Positions 41,904 through 49,583 of a stretch of 64,000 bases of DNA are shown piece by piece. The notes below the pieces were generated by a model that was given only the letters and a program-made list of their open reading frames with translations, was not told the origin of the DNA and did not search any database. Position 1 is the first letter of the stretch, and every line of letters begins with the position of its first letter. This stretch comes from Streptomyces nymphaeiformis (lineage in GTDB: Bacteria; Actinomycetota; Actinomycetes; Streptomycetales; Streptomycetaceae): positions 1 to 64,000 of the forward strand of contig NZ_JACHJY010000011.1 in the NCBI RefSeq assembly GCF_014203895.1, given 5' to 3'. Made by a program: the position numbers and the translations under genes.

Positions 41904-43205
41904 ATGCGCGGGATCAGTGGGATCAGTCGAAGGGGGCTCCTCGGGGCGGGCGTTGGGGCCGCCGCGGCGATGGGTCTCGCGGCATGCAGTACCAACAATC
42001 AGGACAAGTCTGGACGTTCCGGACCGGGTAAGGGGGGTGACGTCTCGGCGGACCCGGGCACGCCCACCCCGACCAAGGACGACGCCCGCCCGATCGGCGA
42101 CGGTTCCACCGCCGACACCGGCAAGCAGCCGCACCAGCCCGACGCCCCCGTCCCGCTCGAACCCGGCCAGACCCCTCCCCAGTTCGTGATCTTCTCCTGG
42201 GACGGCGCCGGCGAGGTCGGCAACGGCCTCTTCCCGCGCTTCCTCGAACTCGCCAAGAACAACGACGCGGCGATGACCTTCTTCCTCTCCGGGATCTACC
42301 TCCTCCCCGAGTCGAAGAAGGACCTCTACCGCCCGCCGAATAACCGCGTCGGCGCCTCCGACATCGGCTACCTCACCGACGAGCACATCAAGGAGACCCT
42401 GAAGCACGTCCGGCAGGCCTGGCTCGACGGCCACGAGATCGGCACCCACTTCAACGGGCACTTCTGCGGCGGCTCCGGCTCCGTCGGCAACTGGACCCCG
42501 GCCCAGTGGCAGAGCGAGATCGACCAGGCCATGAAGTTCGTCACCGAGTGGAAGACCAACAGCGGCTGGACCGACCTCGACCCGCTGCCCTTCGACTACT
42601 CCAAGGAGCTCGTCGGCGGCCGCACCCCCTGCCTCCTCGGCCAGGAGAACCTGCTGCCCACCGCCAAGCGCCTGGGCTGGCGCTACGACGCCAGCTCGCC
42701 CGGCGGCCGCCAGACGTGGCCGACCAAGCGCCAGGGCATCTGGGACCTGCCGCTGCAGGCCGTGCCCTTCCCCGGGCACTCCTTCGAAGTCCTCTCCATG
42801 GACTACAACATGCTCGCCAACCAGTCGAAGAACACGACCAAGGGCATGCCCTCGCGCTATCCCGGCTGGCGCAGGCAGGCCGCCGACGCGTACCTTTCCG
42901 GCTTCACGCGCGCGTACGAGTCGAATCGCGCGCCCTTCTTCATCGGCAACCACTTCGAGCAGTGGAACGGCGGCATCTACATGGACGCCGTCGAAGAGGC
43001 GCTCAAGGGAATGGCCGGAAAGAAGGACGTGCGGCTCGTCTCCTTCAAGCAGTTCGTGGACTGGCTCGACGTCCAGGACCCGAAGATCCTGGAGAAACTG
43101 CGCACTCTGGAGGTGGGTCAGAAGCCCGCCGGCGGGTGGAACGCATTCCTCCGGCCCGACGCCCCGACCGTGAACCCGACCGCCACCTCCACCCCGACCG
43201 CCTAG
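41904..43205 (+). CDS. Tat-exported polysaccharide deacetylase-like lipoprotein
   Basis: A 433-residue exported protein. The N-terminus has a twin-arginine motif (SRRGLLGAGVGAAAA) and a lipobox LAAC, so it is probably a Tat-exported lipoprotein. A Thr/Pro/Asp linker follows. The body resembles a NodB-type deacetylase: FVIFSWDGAGE at strand one, TFFLSG, and the metal-site HEIGTHFNGH. The first motif lacks the classical two adjacent aspartates (TFDDG), so activity is uncertain. ATG at 41904 follows GGGGAT. It heads the cytochrome c maturation cluster, 98 bases upstream of resA. Confidence 0.8.
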   Translation: MRGISGISRRGLLGAGVGAAAAMGLAACSTNNQDKSGRSGPGKGGDVSADPGTPTPTKDDARPIGDGSTADTGKQPHQPDAPVPLEPGQTPPQFVIFSWDGAGEVGNGLFPRFLELAKNNDAAMTFFLSGIYLLPESKKDLYRPPNNRVGASDIGYLTDEHIKETLKHVRQAWLDGHEIGTHFNGHFCGGSGSVGNWTPAQWQSEIDQAMKFVTEWKTNSGWTDLDPLPFDYSKELVGGRTPCLLGQENLLPTAKRLGWRYDASSPGGRQTWPTKRQGIWDLPLQAVPFPGHSFEVLSMDYNMLANQSKNTTKGMPSRYPGWRRQAADAYLSGFTRAYESNRAPFFIGNHFEQWNGGIYMDAVEEALKGMAGKKDVRLVSFKQFVDWLDVQDPKILEKLRTLEVGQKPAGGWNAFLRPDAPTVNPTATSTPTA

Positions 43206-43303
43206 TTCTTCCGACCCACCGCTTAGGCGATCTTGACAAGGGGCTTTACGGGCACGTAGGGGGGTGCCCAAGATCCCCCAAACGCCCATGCGAAACTTTT
43301 CAC

Positions 43304-43921
43304 ATGAGCCTTAGCCGTGCCCCCCGACGCACCCGGCGCACCCTGACCGCCGTCGGGCTGCTGTCCGCCGCCGCCCTCGTGCTCTCGGCCTGCGGTGGCG
43401 AGAACAACGGCAAGTCCGGCGGCGGTGGCAACACCAACTTCGTGACCAACACCGGTGGCATCTCCACCGTCGCCAAGGGCGAGCGCACGGCCCCCAACGA
43501 GATCGCCGGTGAGACCCTCGAAGGCAAGCGGCTCGACGTCGCCGACCTCAAGGGCAACGTCGTCGTCCTCAACGTCTGGGGCTCCTGGTGCGCCCCGTGC
43601 CGCGCCGAGGCCAAGCACTTCGCGAAGGTCTCCAAGGACTTCGAGGGCAAGGGCGTCGAGTTCGTCGGGCTCAACACCCGCGACCCCAACCAGCAGCCCG
43701 CGCTCGCCTTCGAGGAGGACTACGGGATCCCCTACCCGAGCCTCTACGACCCGCAGGGCAAGCTGATCCTCTTCGGCTTCCCCAAGGGCACGCTCAACCC
43801 GCAGGCCATCCCCTCCACCGTCGTCCTCGACAAGGAGGGCAAGATCGCCGCCCGCTCCCTCATGGCGCTCGACGAGAAGAAGCTCCGGTCGATGATCGAG
43901 CCCCTCCTCAAGGAGAAGTGA
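43304..43921 (+). CDS. resA: ResA/TlpA-like membrane-anchored thioredoxin
   Basis: A 205-residue lipoprotein thioredoxin. Lipobox LSAC is followed by a Gly/Asn-rich linker and then a thioredoxin fold with VVLNVWGSWCAPCRAEA (redox pair WCAPC) and the cis-proline segment QAIPSTVVLDKEG. In System II cytochrome c maturation, ResA reduces the CXXCH haem-binding cysteines of apocytochrome c outside the membrane, using electrons passed by CcdA. The ccdA gene follows after four bases. ATG at 43304 lacks a strong ribosome site. Confidence 0.9.
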   Translation: MSLSRAPRRTRRTLTAVGLLSAAALVLSACGGENNGKSGGGGNTNFVTNTGGISTVAKGERTAPNEIAGETLEGKRLDVADLKGNVVVLNVWGSWCAPCRAEAKHFAKVSKDFEGKGVEFVGLNTRDPNQQPALAFEEDYGIPYPSLYDPQGKLILFGFPKGTLNPQAIPSTVVLDKEGKIAARSLMALDEKKLRSMIEPLLKEK

Positions 43922-43925
43922 GCCG

Positions 43926-44663
43926 GTGAACGAGACGGTCACCAGCGGAGCCCTGCTGCTCGCCCTGCCCCTCGCGGTCCTCGGCGGCCTGGTCTCCTTC
44001 TTCTCCCCCTGCGTCCTGCCGCTCGTCCCCGGCTACCTGAGCTACGTGACCGGCGTCACCGGCACCGACCTCGCCGAGAGCCGCCGAGGCCGGATGACCG
44101 CGGGTGCCGTCCTGTTCGTCCTCGGCTTCACCGCCGTGTTCGTCTCCGGCGGCGCGCTCTTCGGCTACTTCGGGGCGACGCTCCAGGAGTACCGCGAGAC
44201 GCTCACCACCATCCTCGGCGTGCTCATGATCCTCATGGGCGTGTTCTTCATGGGCCTGATGCCCTGGTTCACCCAGCGGGAGTTCCGCTTCCACAAGAAG
44301 CCCGTCGCCGGACTGATCGGCGCCCCGCTCCTCGGCGCGCTCTTCGGCATCGGCTGGACCCCGTGCATCGGTCCGACGCTCGCCTCGGTCAACGCCCTCG
44401 CCCTGGAGCAGGCCAGCGCCGGCCGCGGGGCGATACTCGCCTTCGCGTACTGCCTCGGCCTCGGCGTCCCGTTCGTGCTCGCCGCCATCGCCTTCCGCAA
44501 GGCGCTCGGCGCGTTCGGATGGGTGAAGAAGCACTATGTGTGGGTCATGCGGATCGGCGGCGGCATGATGATCGTCACCGGTGTCCTGCTCCTGACGGGC
44601 GCGTGGGACAGCATGGTGGCCACGATGCAGGGCTGGTCCAGCGGTTTCACGGTGGGGATCTGA
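43926..44663 (+). CDS. ccdA: cytochrome c biogenesis protein CcdA
   Basis: A 245-residue protein with six transmembrane segments of the DsbD/CcdA family. The two redox cysteines are in SFFSPCVLPLVPGYLSYVTG and GIGWTPCIGPTLASV. It carries reducing equivalents from cytoplasmic thioredoxin across the membrane to ResA. The start is GTG at 43926. It is four bases from resA and five bases from resB, so it is part of one operon. Confidence 0.95.
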   Translation: MNETVTSGALLLALPLAVLGGLVSFFSPCVLPLVPGYLSYVTGVTGTDLAESRRGRMTAGAVLFVLGFTAVFVSGGALFGYFGATLQEYRETLTTILGVLMILMGVFFMGLMPWFTQREFRFHKKPVAGLIGAPLLGALFGIGWTPCIGPTLASVNALALEQASAGRGAILAFAYCLGLGVPFVLAAIAFRKALGAFGWVKKHYVWVMRIGGGMMIVTGVLLLTGAWDSMVATMQGWSSGFTVGI

Positions 44664-44668
44664 GTTCC

Positions 44669-46369
44669 ATGAGCAAGACCGATACGAGCGAGACCGGGCG
44701 TGCCGCCGAGGAGGCGGCCGGGGCCCGGCTCTCGACCGCTCCTCAGGAGGAGACCGACGCCGCCATCGGCGGCCCCGCCCTCGGGGTCATCGGCTGGATC
44801 CGCTGGTTCTGGCGGCAGCTGACCTCCATGCGGGTCGCGCTGATCCTCCTCTTCATGCTCTCCCTGGGCGCCGTCCCCGGCTCCCTCATCCCGCAGAACA
44901 GCGCGGACGAGCTGAAGGTGCAGACCTTCAAGGCCGCCCACGAGACCCTCACCCCGCTGTACGAGAAGCTCCAGTTCTTCGACGTCTACAGCTCCGTGTG
45001 GTTCTCCGCGATCTACATCCTGCTGTTCGTCTCCCTCATCGGCTGCATCGTGCCGCGCAGCTGGCAGTTCGTCGGCCAGCTCCGCAGCCGCCCGCCGGGC
45101 GCCCCCCGGCGCCTCGACCGGCTCCCCGCGTACACCACCTGGCGCACCGGGGCCGAGCCCGAGCAGGTCCGCGAGGCCGCGCTCACCGTCCTCAAGGGCC
45201 GCCGCTTCCGCGCCCACACCGTCGGGAACGCGGTCGCAGCGGAGAAGGGCTATCTGCGCGAGGCCGGGAACCTGATCTTCCACGTCGCCCTGATCGTCAT
45301 CCTCGTGGCCTTCGCCGTCGGCCAGCTCTTCAAGTCCGAGGGCGGCAAGCTGATCGTCGAGGGCGACGGCTTCTCCAACACGCTCACCCAGTACGACGAC
45401 TTCAAGTCCGGCTCCTTGTTCGGCACCGACGACCTGGAGCCGTTCAGCTTCAAGCTGGACTCCTTCACCGGCACGTACGAGAAGAACGGCCCCCAGCGCG
45501 GCACCCCCCGCACCTTCGAGGCGGCCGTCACCTGGTCGCAGGGCGGCCCGGACAAGAAGGCGGTCATCCGGGTCAACCAGCCGCTGGAGGTCGGCGGCTC
45601 CAAGGTCTACCTGATCGCCCACGGGTACGCGCCCGTCGTCACCGTCAAGGACGGCCGCGGCAAGACCGTCTTCCACGGCGCGGTGCCGCTGCTGCCCATC
45701 GACAACAACATCACGTCCACCGGCGCCATCAAGGTCATGGACGGCTACCGCGACAAGAACGGCAAGAAGGAGCAGCTGGGCTTCCAGGCCTTCTTCGTGC
45801 CGACCTTCGCGGGAGCCGGCAAGGGCACGATGTTCTCGCAGTTCCCCGCGCTCGACTTCCCCGTCATGGCGCTCACCGGCTTCCACGGCGACCTGCGCGT
45901 GAACTCCGGCCTGCCGCAGAACGTGTACCAGCTCGACAAGTCCAAGATGACCCAGTTCAAGGACGGCTCCGGCAACAAGCTCGCGCAGCGCATGCTGCCC
46001 GGCGAGACCATGACGCTGCCCGGCGGCGCCGGCTCGATCACCTTCGAGAAGGACGTCAAGGAATGGGCGAGCTTCCAGATCTCGCAGCAGCCCGGCAACG
46101 GCCTCGCCCTCGCGGGCGCGATCGCCGCGATCGCCGGTCTGAGCGGTTCGCTCTTCATCCAGCGGCGCCGCGTCTGGGTGCGTGCCGTGCGCGGTGAGGA
46201 CGGCGTGACCGTCGTCGAGATGGCCGGCCTCGGCCGCAGCGAGTCCGCCAGGCTGCCCGAGGAGCTGGGCGACCTCGCGGTCGTGCTCACCGCGGACGCG
46301 CCCCCCGCACCGGAACCCGCGGAAGAACCCGCAGAAGACCCTGCCCCTTCTGGAGAGGCCGACAAGTGA
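44669..46369 (+). CDS. resB: cytochrome c biogenesis protein ResB
   Basis: A 566-residue membrane protein, the apocytochrome-handling half of the System II haem lyase. Three N-terminal transmembrane segments include MRVALILLFMLSLGAVPGSLIPQ and WFSAIYILLFVSLIGCIVPR. A third segment is HVALIVILVAFAVGQLF. Then comes a large extracytoplasmic domain (about 240-470), a final membrane segment LALAGAIAAIAGLSGSLFI, and an acidic Glu/Pro tail. It overlaps ccsB by four bases, as the two proteins form one complex. Confidence 0.95.
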   Translation: MSKTDTSETGRAAEEAAGARLSTAPQEETDAAIGGPALGVIGWIRWFWRQLTSMRVALILLFMLSLGAVPGSLIPQNSADELKVQTFKAAHETLTPLYEKLQFFDVYSSVWFSAIYILLFVSLIGCIVPRSWQFVGQLRSRPPGAPRRLDRLPAYTTWRTGAEPEQVREAALTVLKGRRFRAHTVGNAVAAEKGYLREAGNLIFHVALIVILVAFAVGQLFKSEGGKLIVEGDGFSNTLTQYDDFKSGSLFGTDDLEPFSFKLDSFTGTYEKNGPQRGTPRTFEAAVTWSQGGPDKKAVIRVNQPLEVGGSKVYLIAHGYAPVVTVKDGRGKTVFHGAVPLLPIDNNITSTGAIKVMDGYRDKNGKKEQLGFQAFFVPTFAGAGKGTMFSQFPALDFPVMALTGFHGDLRVNSGLPQNVYQLDKSKMTQFKDGSGNKLAQRMLPGETMTLPGGAGSITFEKDVKEWASFQISQQPGNGLALAGAIAAIAGLSGSLFIQRRRVWVRAVRGEDGVTVVEMAGLGRSESARLPEELGDLAVVLTADAPPAPEPAEEPAEDPAPSGEADK

Positions 46370-47454
46370 TCCTCGCCGCCACCGCGACCAACGAGAGCCT
46401 GGCGCAGCTGAGCGACCTGCTCATCTACTCCTCGATGGCCGTCTACACCCTGGCCTTCTTCGCCCACATCGCCGAGTGGGTGTTCGGCAGCCGCAGCAAG
46501 GTCGGCCGCACCGCCGCCGCCCTCACCTCCGCTCCGAAGGCCGCCCCCGCCGCCGGCGTGACCGTGAAGGTCAAGCAGGCCGGAGGCACCGCCGTCCTCG
46601 ACAAGCCGAAGGTCGTCACGCGCTCCGCGGCCGGCACCCGTGACGTGCCGGACGGTCCCGGCGCGGCCGGCGGCACGGTCAAGGGCGACCTGTACGGCCG
46701 CATCGCCATCTCGCTGACCGTCCTCGCCTTCGCCATCGAGGCGGCGGGCGTGGTCAGCCGGGCGCTCTCCGTGCAGCGGGCCCCCTGGGGCAACATGTAC
46801 GAGTTCTCCACCACCTTCTCCACGGTGGCGGTCGGCGCGTACCTCGGCTTCCTCGTCGCGAAGAAGAACGTCCGCTGGATCGGCCTCCCGCTGGTCACGA
46901 CCGTCCTGCTCGACCTGGGCATGGCCGTCACCTGGCTGAAGACCCCCAGCGACCAGCTGGTCCCGGCGCTCGACTCGTACTGGCTGTGGATCCACGTCTC
47001 CACCGCGATCTTCTGCGGCGCGGTCTTCTACATCGGCGCGGTCGCGACCCTGCTGTACCTCTTCCGCGACTCGTACGAGAACAAGCTCGCGACCGGCGGC
47101 AACCCCGGCTCCTTCGCCCGCTCCGTCATGGAGCGGCTGCCCTCCGCGGCCTCGCTCGACAAGTTCTCGTACCGGGTCAACGCGGCCGTCTTCCCGCTCT
47201 GGACGTTCACGATCATCGCCGGCGCGATCTGGGCCGGCGACGCGTGGGGCCGCTACTGGGGCTGGGACGCCAAGGAGGTCTGGTCCTTCATCACGTGGGT
47301 CGGTTACGCGGCGTACCTGCACGCGCGCGCGACGGCCGGCTGGAAGGGGCGGAAGGCCGCGTACATCGCGCTCATCGCCTTCGCCTGCTTCCTCTTCAAC
47401 TACTACGGCGTCAACATCTTCGTGAGCAGCAAGCACTCCTACGCCGGCGTCTGA
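46366..47454 (+). CDS. ccsB: cytochrome c biogenesis protein CcsB (CcsA-type haem handler)
   Basis: A 362-residue membrane protein with about eight transmembrane segments. The tryptophan-rich haem-binding loop is WGRYWGWDAKEVWSFITW near the C-terminus, and conserved histidines flank it (WIHVSTAIFCGA and AYLHARATAGWKG). With ResB it moves haem to the outer face and attaches it to apocytochrome c. A non-conserved Ala/Val/Lys loop occupies residues 45-105. GTG at 46366 overlaps the resB stop. Confidence 0.95.
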   Translation: MILAATATNESLAQLSDLLIYSSMAVYTLAFFAHIAEWVFGSRSKVGRTAAALTSAPKAAPAAGVTVKVKQAGGTAVLDKPKVVTRSAAGTRDVPDGPGAAGGTVKGDLYGRIAISLTVLAFAIEAAGVVSRALSVQRAPWGNMYEFSTTFSTVAVGAYLGFLVAKKNVRWIGLPLVTTVLLDLGMAVTWLKTPSDQLVPALDSYWLWIHVSTAIFCGAVFYIGAVATLLYLFRDSYENKLATGGNPGSFARSVMERLPSAASLDKFSYRVNAAVFPLWTFTIIAGAIWAGDAWGRYWGWDAKEVWSFITWVGYAAYLHARATAGWKGRKAAYIALIAFACFLFNYYGVNIFVSSKHSYAGV

Positions 47455-47491
47455 GCTGGCACGGGACCTGTCCCGGGGTGACGCTGGAGGT

Positions 47492-48025
47492 ATGAGCGAG
47501 ATCCCCCGGGGCAGGAGCGAGACCCACGACGGCGACCGGCATCTGCTGCATTTCGTCGTGGACCTTCCGCAGCCGATGCCGGTGGTCTGGGCGGCCGTCG
47601 CCTCGCCCGAGGGCCTGCCGGGCTGGCTGTGCGAGGCGGACCCGCTGGAGCCGCGGCTCGGCGGGAAGGTCACCCTCCGCTGGCTGAACAGTGAGACGGA
47701 GGTCTCGGGGCGGGTGACCGCCTGGGATCCCGACGTGGTGGCCGAGTACACGGTCGATCCGGCGACGCACGGACGGATGCGGTTCCATCTGGAACCGGGG
47801 TCCGGGGGCGGCGGATCGACCGTTCTGCGTTTCACGAACGAGGTGCGGGGGACGCCGGAGTACCGGCTCGACTGTCTCGCCGGGTGGCACGACCACTTCG
47901 AGCGGCTCGCCGCGGCGCTGTCCGGTCATCCGACGGACTGGCGGGACTGGTCGCCGGAGCGGTGGCGGCACCTGCGGGAGCTGTACGAGCGCGACGACGC
48001 CCCCTGGCCCAAATGGGTGCCGTAG
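47492..48025 (+). CDS. SRPBCC (AHSA1-like) domain protein
   Basis: A 177-residue protein with the helix-grip fold of the AHSA1/START group: LLHFVVDLPQPMPVVWAAVASPEGLPGWLCEADPLEPRLGG, then the strands KVTLRWLN and STVLRFTNEVRG and a long C-terminal helix. Such proteins bind hydrophobic ligands, but none is indicated. It follows ccsB by 37 bases on the same strand and converges with the substrate-binding gene, six bases between stops. Confidence 0.8.
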   Translation: MSEIPRGRSETHDGDRHLLHFVVDLPQPMPVVWAAVASPEGLPGWLCEADPLEPRLGGKVTLRWLNSETEVSGRVTAWDPDVVAEYTVDPATHGRMRFHLEPGSGGGGSTVLRFTNEVRGTPEYRLDCLAGWHDHFERLAAALSGHPTDWRDWSPERWRHLRELYERDDAPWPKWVP

Positions 48026-48031
48026 GGCGGC

Positions 48032-49579
48032 TCACCCCTTCTTCGGCGGCAGGCAGGTGGAGGTCGGAGGCCTGCCCTCCGGCCAGGCCGTCTGGACGAA
48101 GCGCGGTGAGCCGTCCTGGGCGAGTTCCACGATCGGGACCGCCTTGTTGTACGGGTTGCCGTAGTTGTCCAGGCAGATCCAGCCGCTCGCGCCCTGGACC
48201 CGCAGGGAGCCCTTGACCTGGGGCCACTGCGTACCGACGTCCTCCTTCGACGGGTACGCCACGCCTTCCGGGGTGGCCTGGCGGATGGCGTGGACCGCCG
48301 TCGCCATCGCGTCGTACGCGATGATCGCCTGGCCGTCCGAGAGCGGCACCGGCCTGTCCTTCGGGGCCGCCTTCGCGATGTCCGCCAGGAAGTCCGCGTA
48401 CGCCTGCGGGGAGCCTCCCGTGCGGGGGATCTGCCGCCCGGGCGCCGGCTGCCAGGCGTCGGGGTGGGCGAGGGCCGCGTACCGCACGGTCACCTTCTTC
48501 TTCAGGGCCTTCCGGTCGAGCTTCTCGTCCGCTCCGAGGTACGAGCCCTCGTCGCCGGTCAGGACCGTGAAGGCGCGGTCGACGCAGCCGCGGTCGCCGA
48601 GCGCGTTGATGAACTGGCGCAGCTGGGTGTGGCGGCCCGCGAAGAAGACGGTCTCGGTGCGGGTGTCGCAGATGAGGTGCGTGATGTTGACGAAGGTGTT
48701 GGCGGTGGTGCCCTCCTGGGTGGAGTCGGGGGCCGAGGTGAACTCCTGCGGTTCGAGGGGCGCCTGCTTGAGGGACTGGGCGAAGGCCGCCTTCAGGGTG
48801 TCGACGTAGTGGTCGCCGCTGCGGGTGTCCTGGACGAGGAGGGCCTTGGCGGCGTCGACGCGGCCGAAGTTCGCGAGCGCCCTGGCCTCGTCGCTGTTGG
48901 TGGGGGAGACGCGGGCGAGGCCGGGGAAGGGCTTGCGGCCGGGGCCGTTGGCGATGTCGTCGGCGGTGATGGTGGTGCCGACGACGGCGACCTTGGCGTG
49001 GGTGAGGGCGGCCACCGCCTCCCGCATCTCCCCGGAGGAGGTGGCGATGCCGGAGACGGCACGCAGCCGGTCGGGGCCGTCGGCCATGGCGACGAGCCGG
49101 TCGACGACGGTGCGCCAGTGGGCGTTGCCCTGGCCGGTGTTGGCGAGGACGAGGCGGATCGTGGGCCGCTGCCCGTTGGACTCCTGGTTGGCCCGCCGCT
49201 GGTAGGCGTACGCGCCCTGGACCTCGTGCAGGACCTTGACCCGCATGCCGCTGTCGGTGGAGGTCAGGGGCAGGAGGACGGCGACGGTGACGTACTCGCC
49301 GGCCTTGAGGGAGGCGTTCTCGGCGCGGATGCTCTCGGCGACGTCCTTGAGGTCGGCCTCGCCGAAGTCATGGCCGGAGCCGTTGACGCCGATGCATTCG
49401 GCGCTGTCGAGGGGACGGGCCACGCCCTCGGCACAGGAACGGTTCTCCGGGGTGGTGAGCCGGGTGAAGCCGTAAGTGCCGAAGCCGAGGACGACGGAGG
49501 CGGTGACGGCCGTGGCGACGAACTTCTGGCGGGGGGTGCGGACGTGCCGGCGCAGCCGGGCGGTGAAACGGTCGGGCAT
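48032..49579 (-). CDS. membrane-anchored type 1 periplasmic binding protein (LivK-like)
   Basis: A 515-residue protein. A basic cytoplasmic tail (residues 1-19) and one transmembrane segment (about 20-38) anchor an outer domain of the branched-chain amino acid binding fold: VTVAVLLPLTSTDSGM, GIATSSGEMREAV, VVGTTITADDI, VSPTNSDEARALANF and QAIIAYDAMATAVHAIR. It has no lipobox and no transport genes beside it. The start is ATG at 49579, with CGGAG upstream, four bases after the STAND ATPase gene. The pairing suggests ligand sensing rather than import, by inference. Confidence 0.75.
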   Translation of the reverse strand: MPDRFTARLRRHVRTPRQKFVATAVTASVVLGFGTYGFTRLTTPENRSCAEGVARPLDSAECIGVNGSGHDFGEADLKDVAESIRAENASLKAGEYVTVAVLLPLTSTDSGMRVKVLHEVQGAYAYQRRANQESNGQRPTIRLVLANTGQGNAHWRTVVDRLVAMADGPDRLRAVSGIATSSGEMREAVAALTHAKVAVVGTTITADDIANGPGRKPFPGLARVSPTNSDEARALANFGRVDAAKALLVQDTRSGDHYVDTLKAAFAQSLKQAPLEPQEFTSAPDSTQEGTTANTFVNITHLICDTRTETVFFAGRHTQLRQFINALGDRGCVDRAFTVLTGDEGSYLGADEKLDRKALKKKVTVRYAALAHPDAWQPAPGRQIPRTGGSPQAYADFLADIAKAAPKDRPVPLSDGQAIIAYDAMATAVHAIRQATPEGVAYPSKEDVGTQWPQVKGSLRVQGASGWICLDNYGNPYNKAVPIVELAQDGSPRFVQTAWPEGRPPTSTCLPPKKG

Positions 49580-49583
49580 GGCG

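Noticed and set aside
48032..49579. Classification as a branched-chain amino acid ABC importer component
   Set aside because: The fold matches, but there is a membrane anchor instead of a lipobox, and no permease or ATPase gene is nearby.
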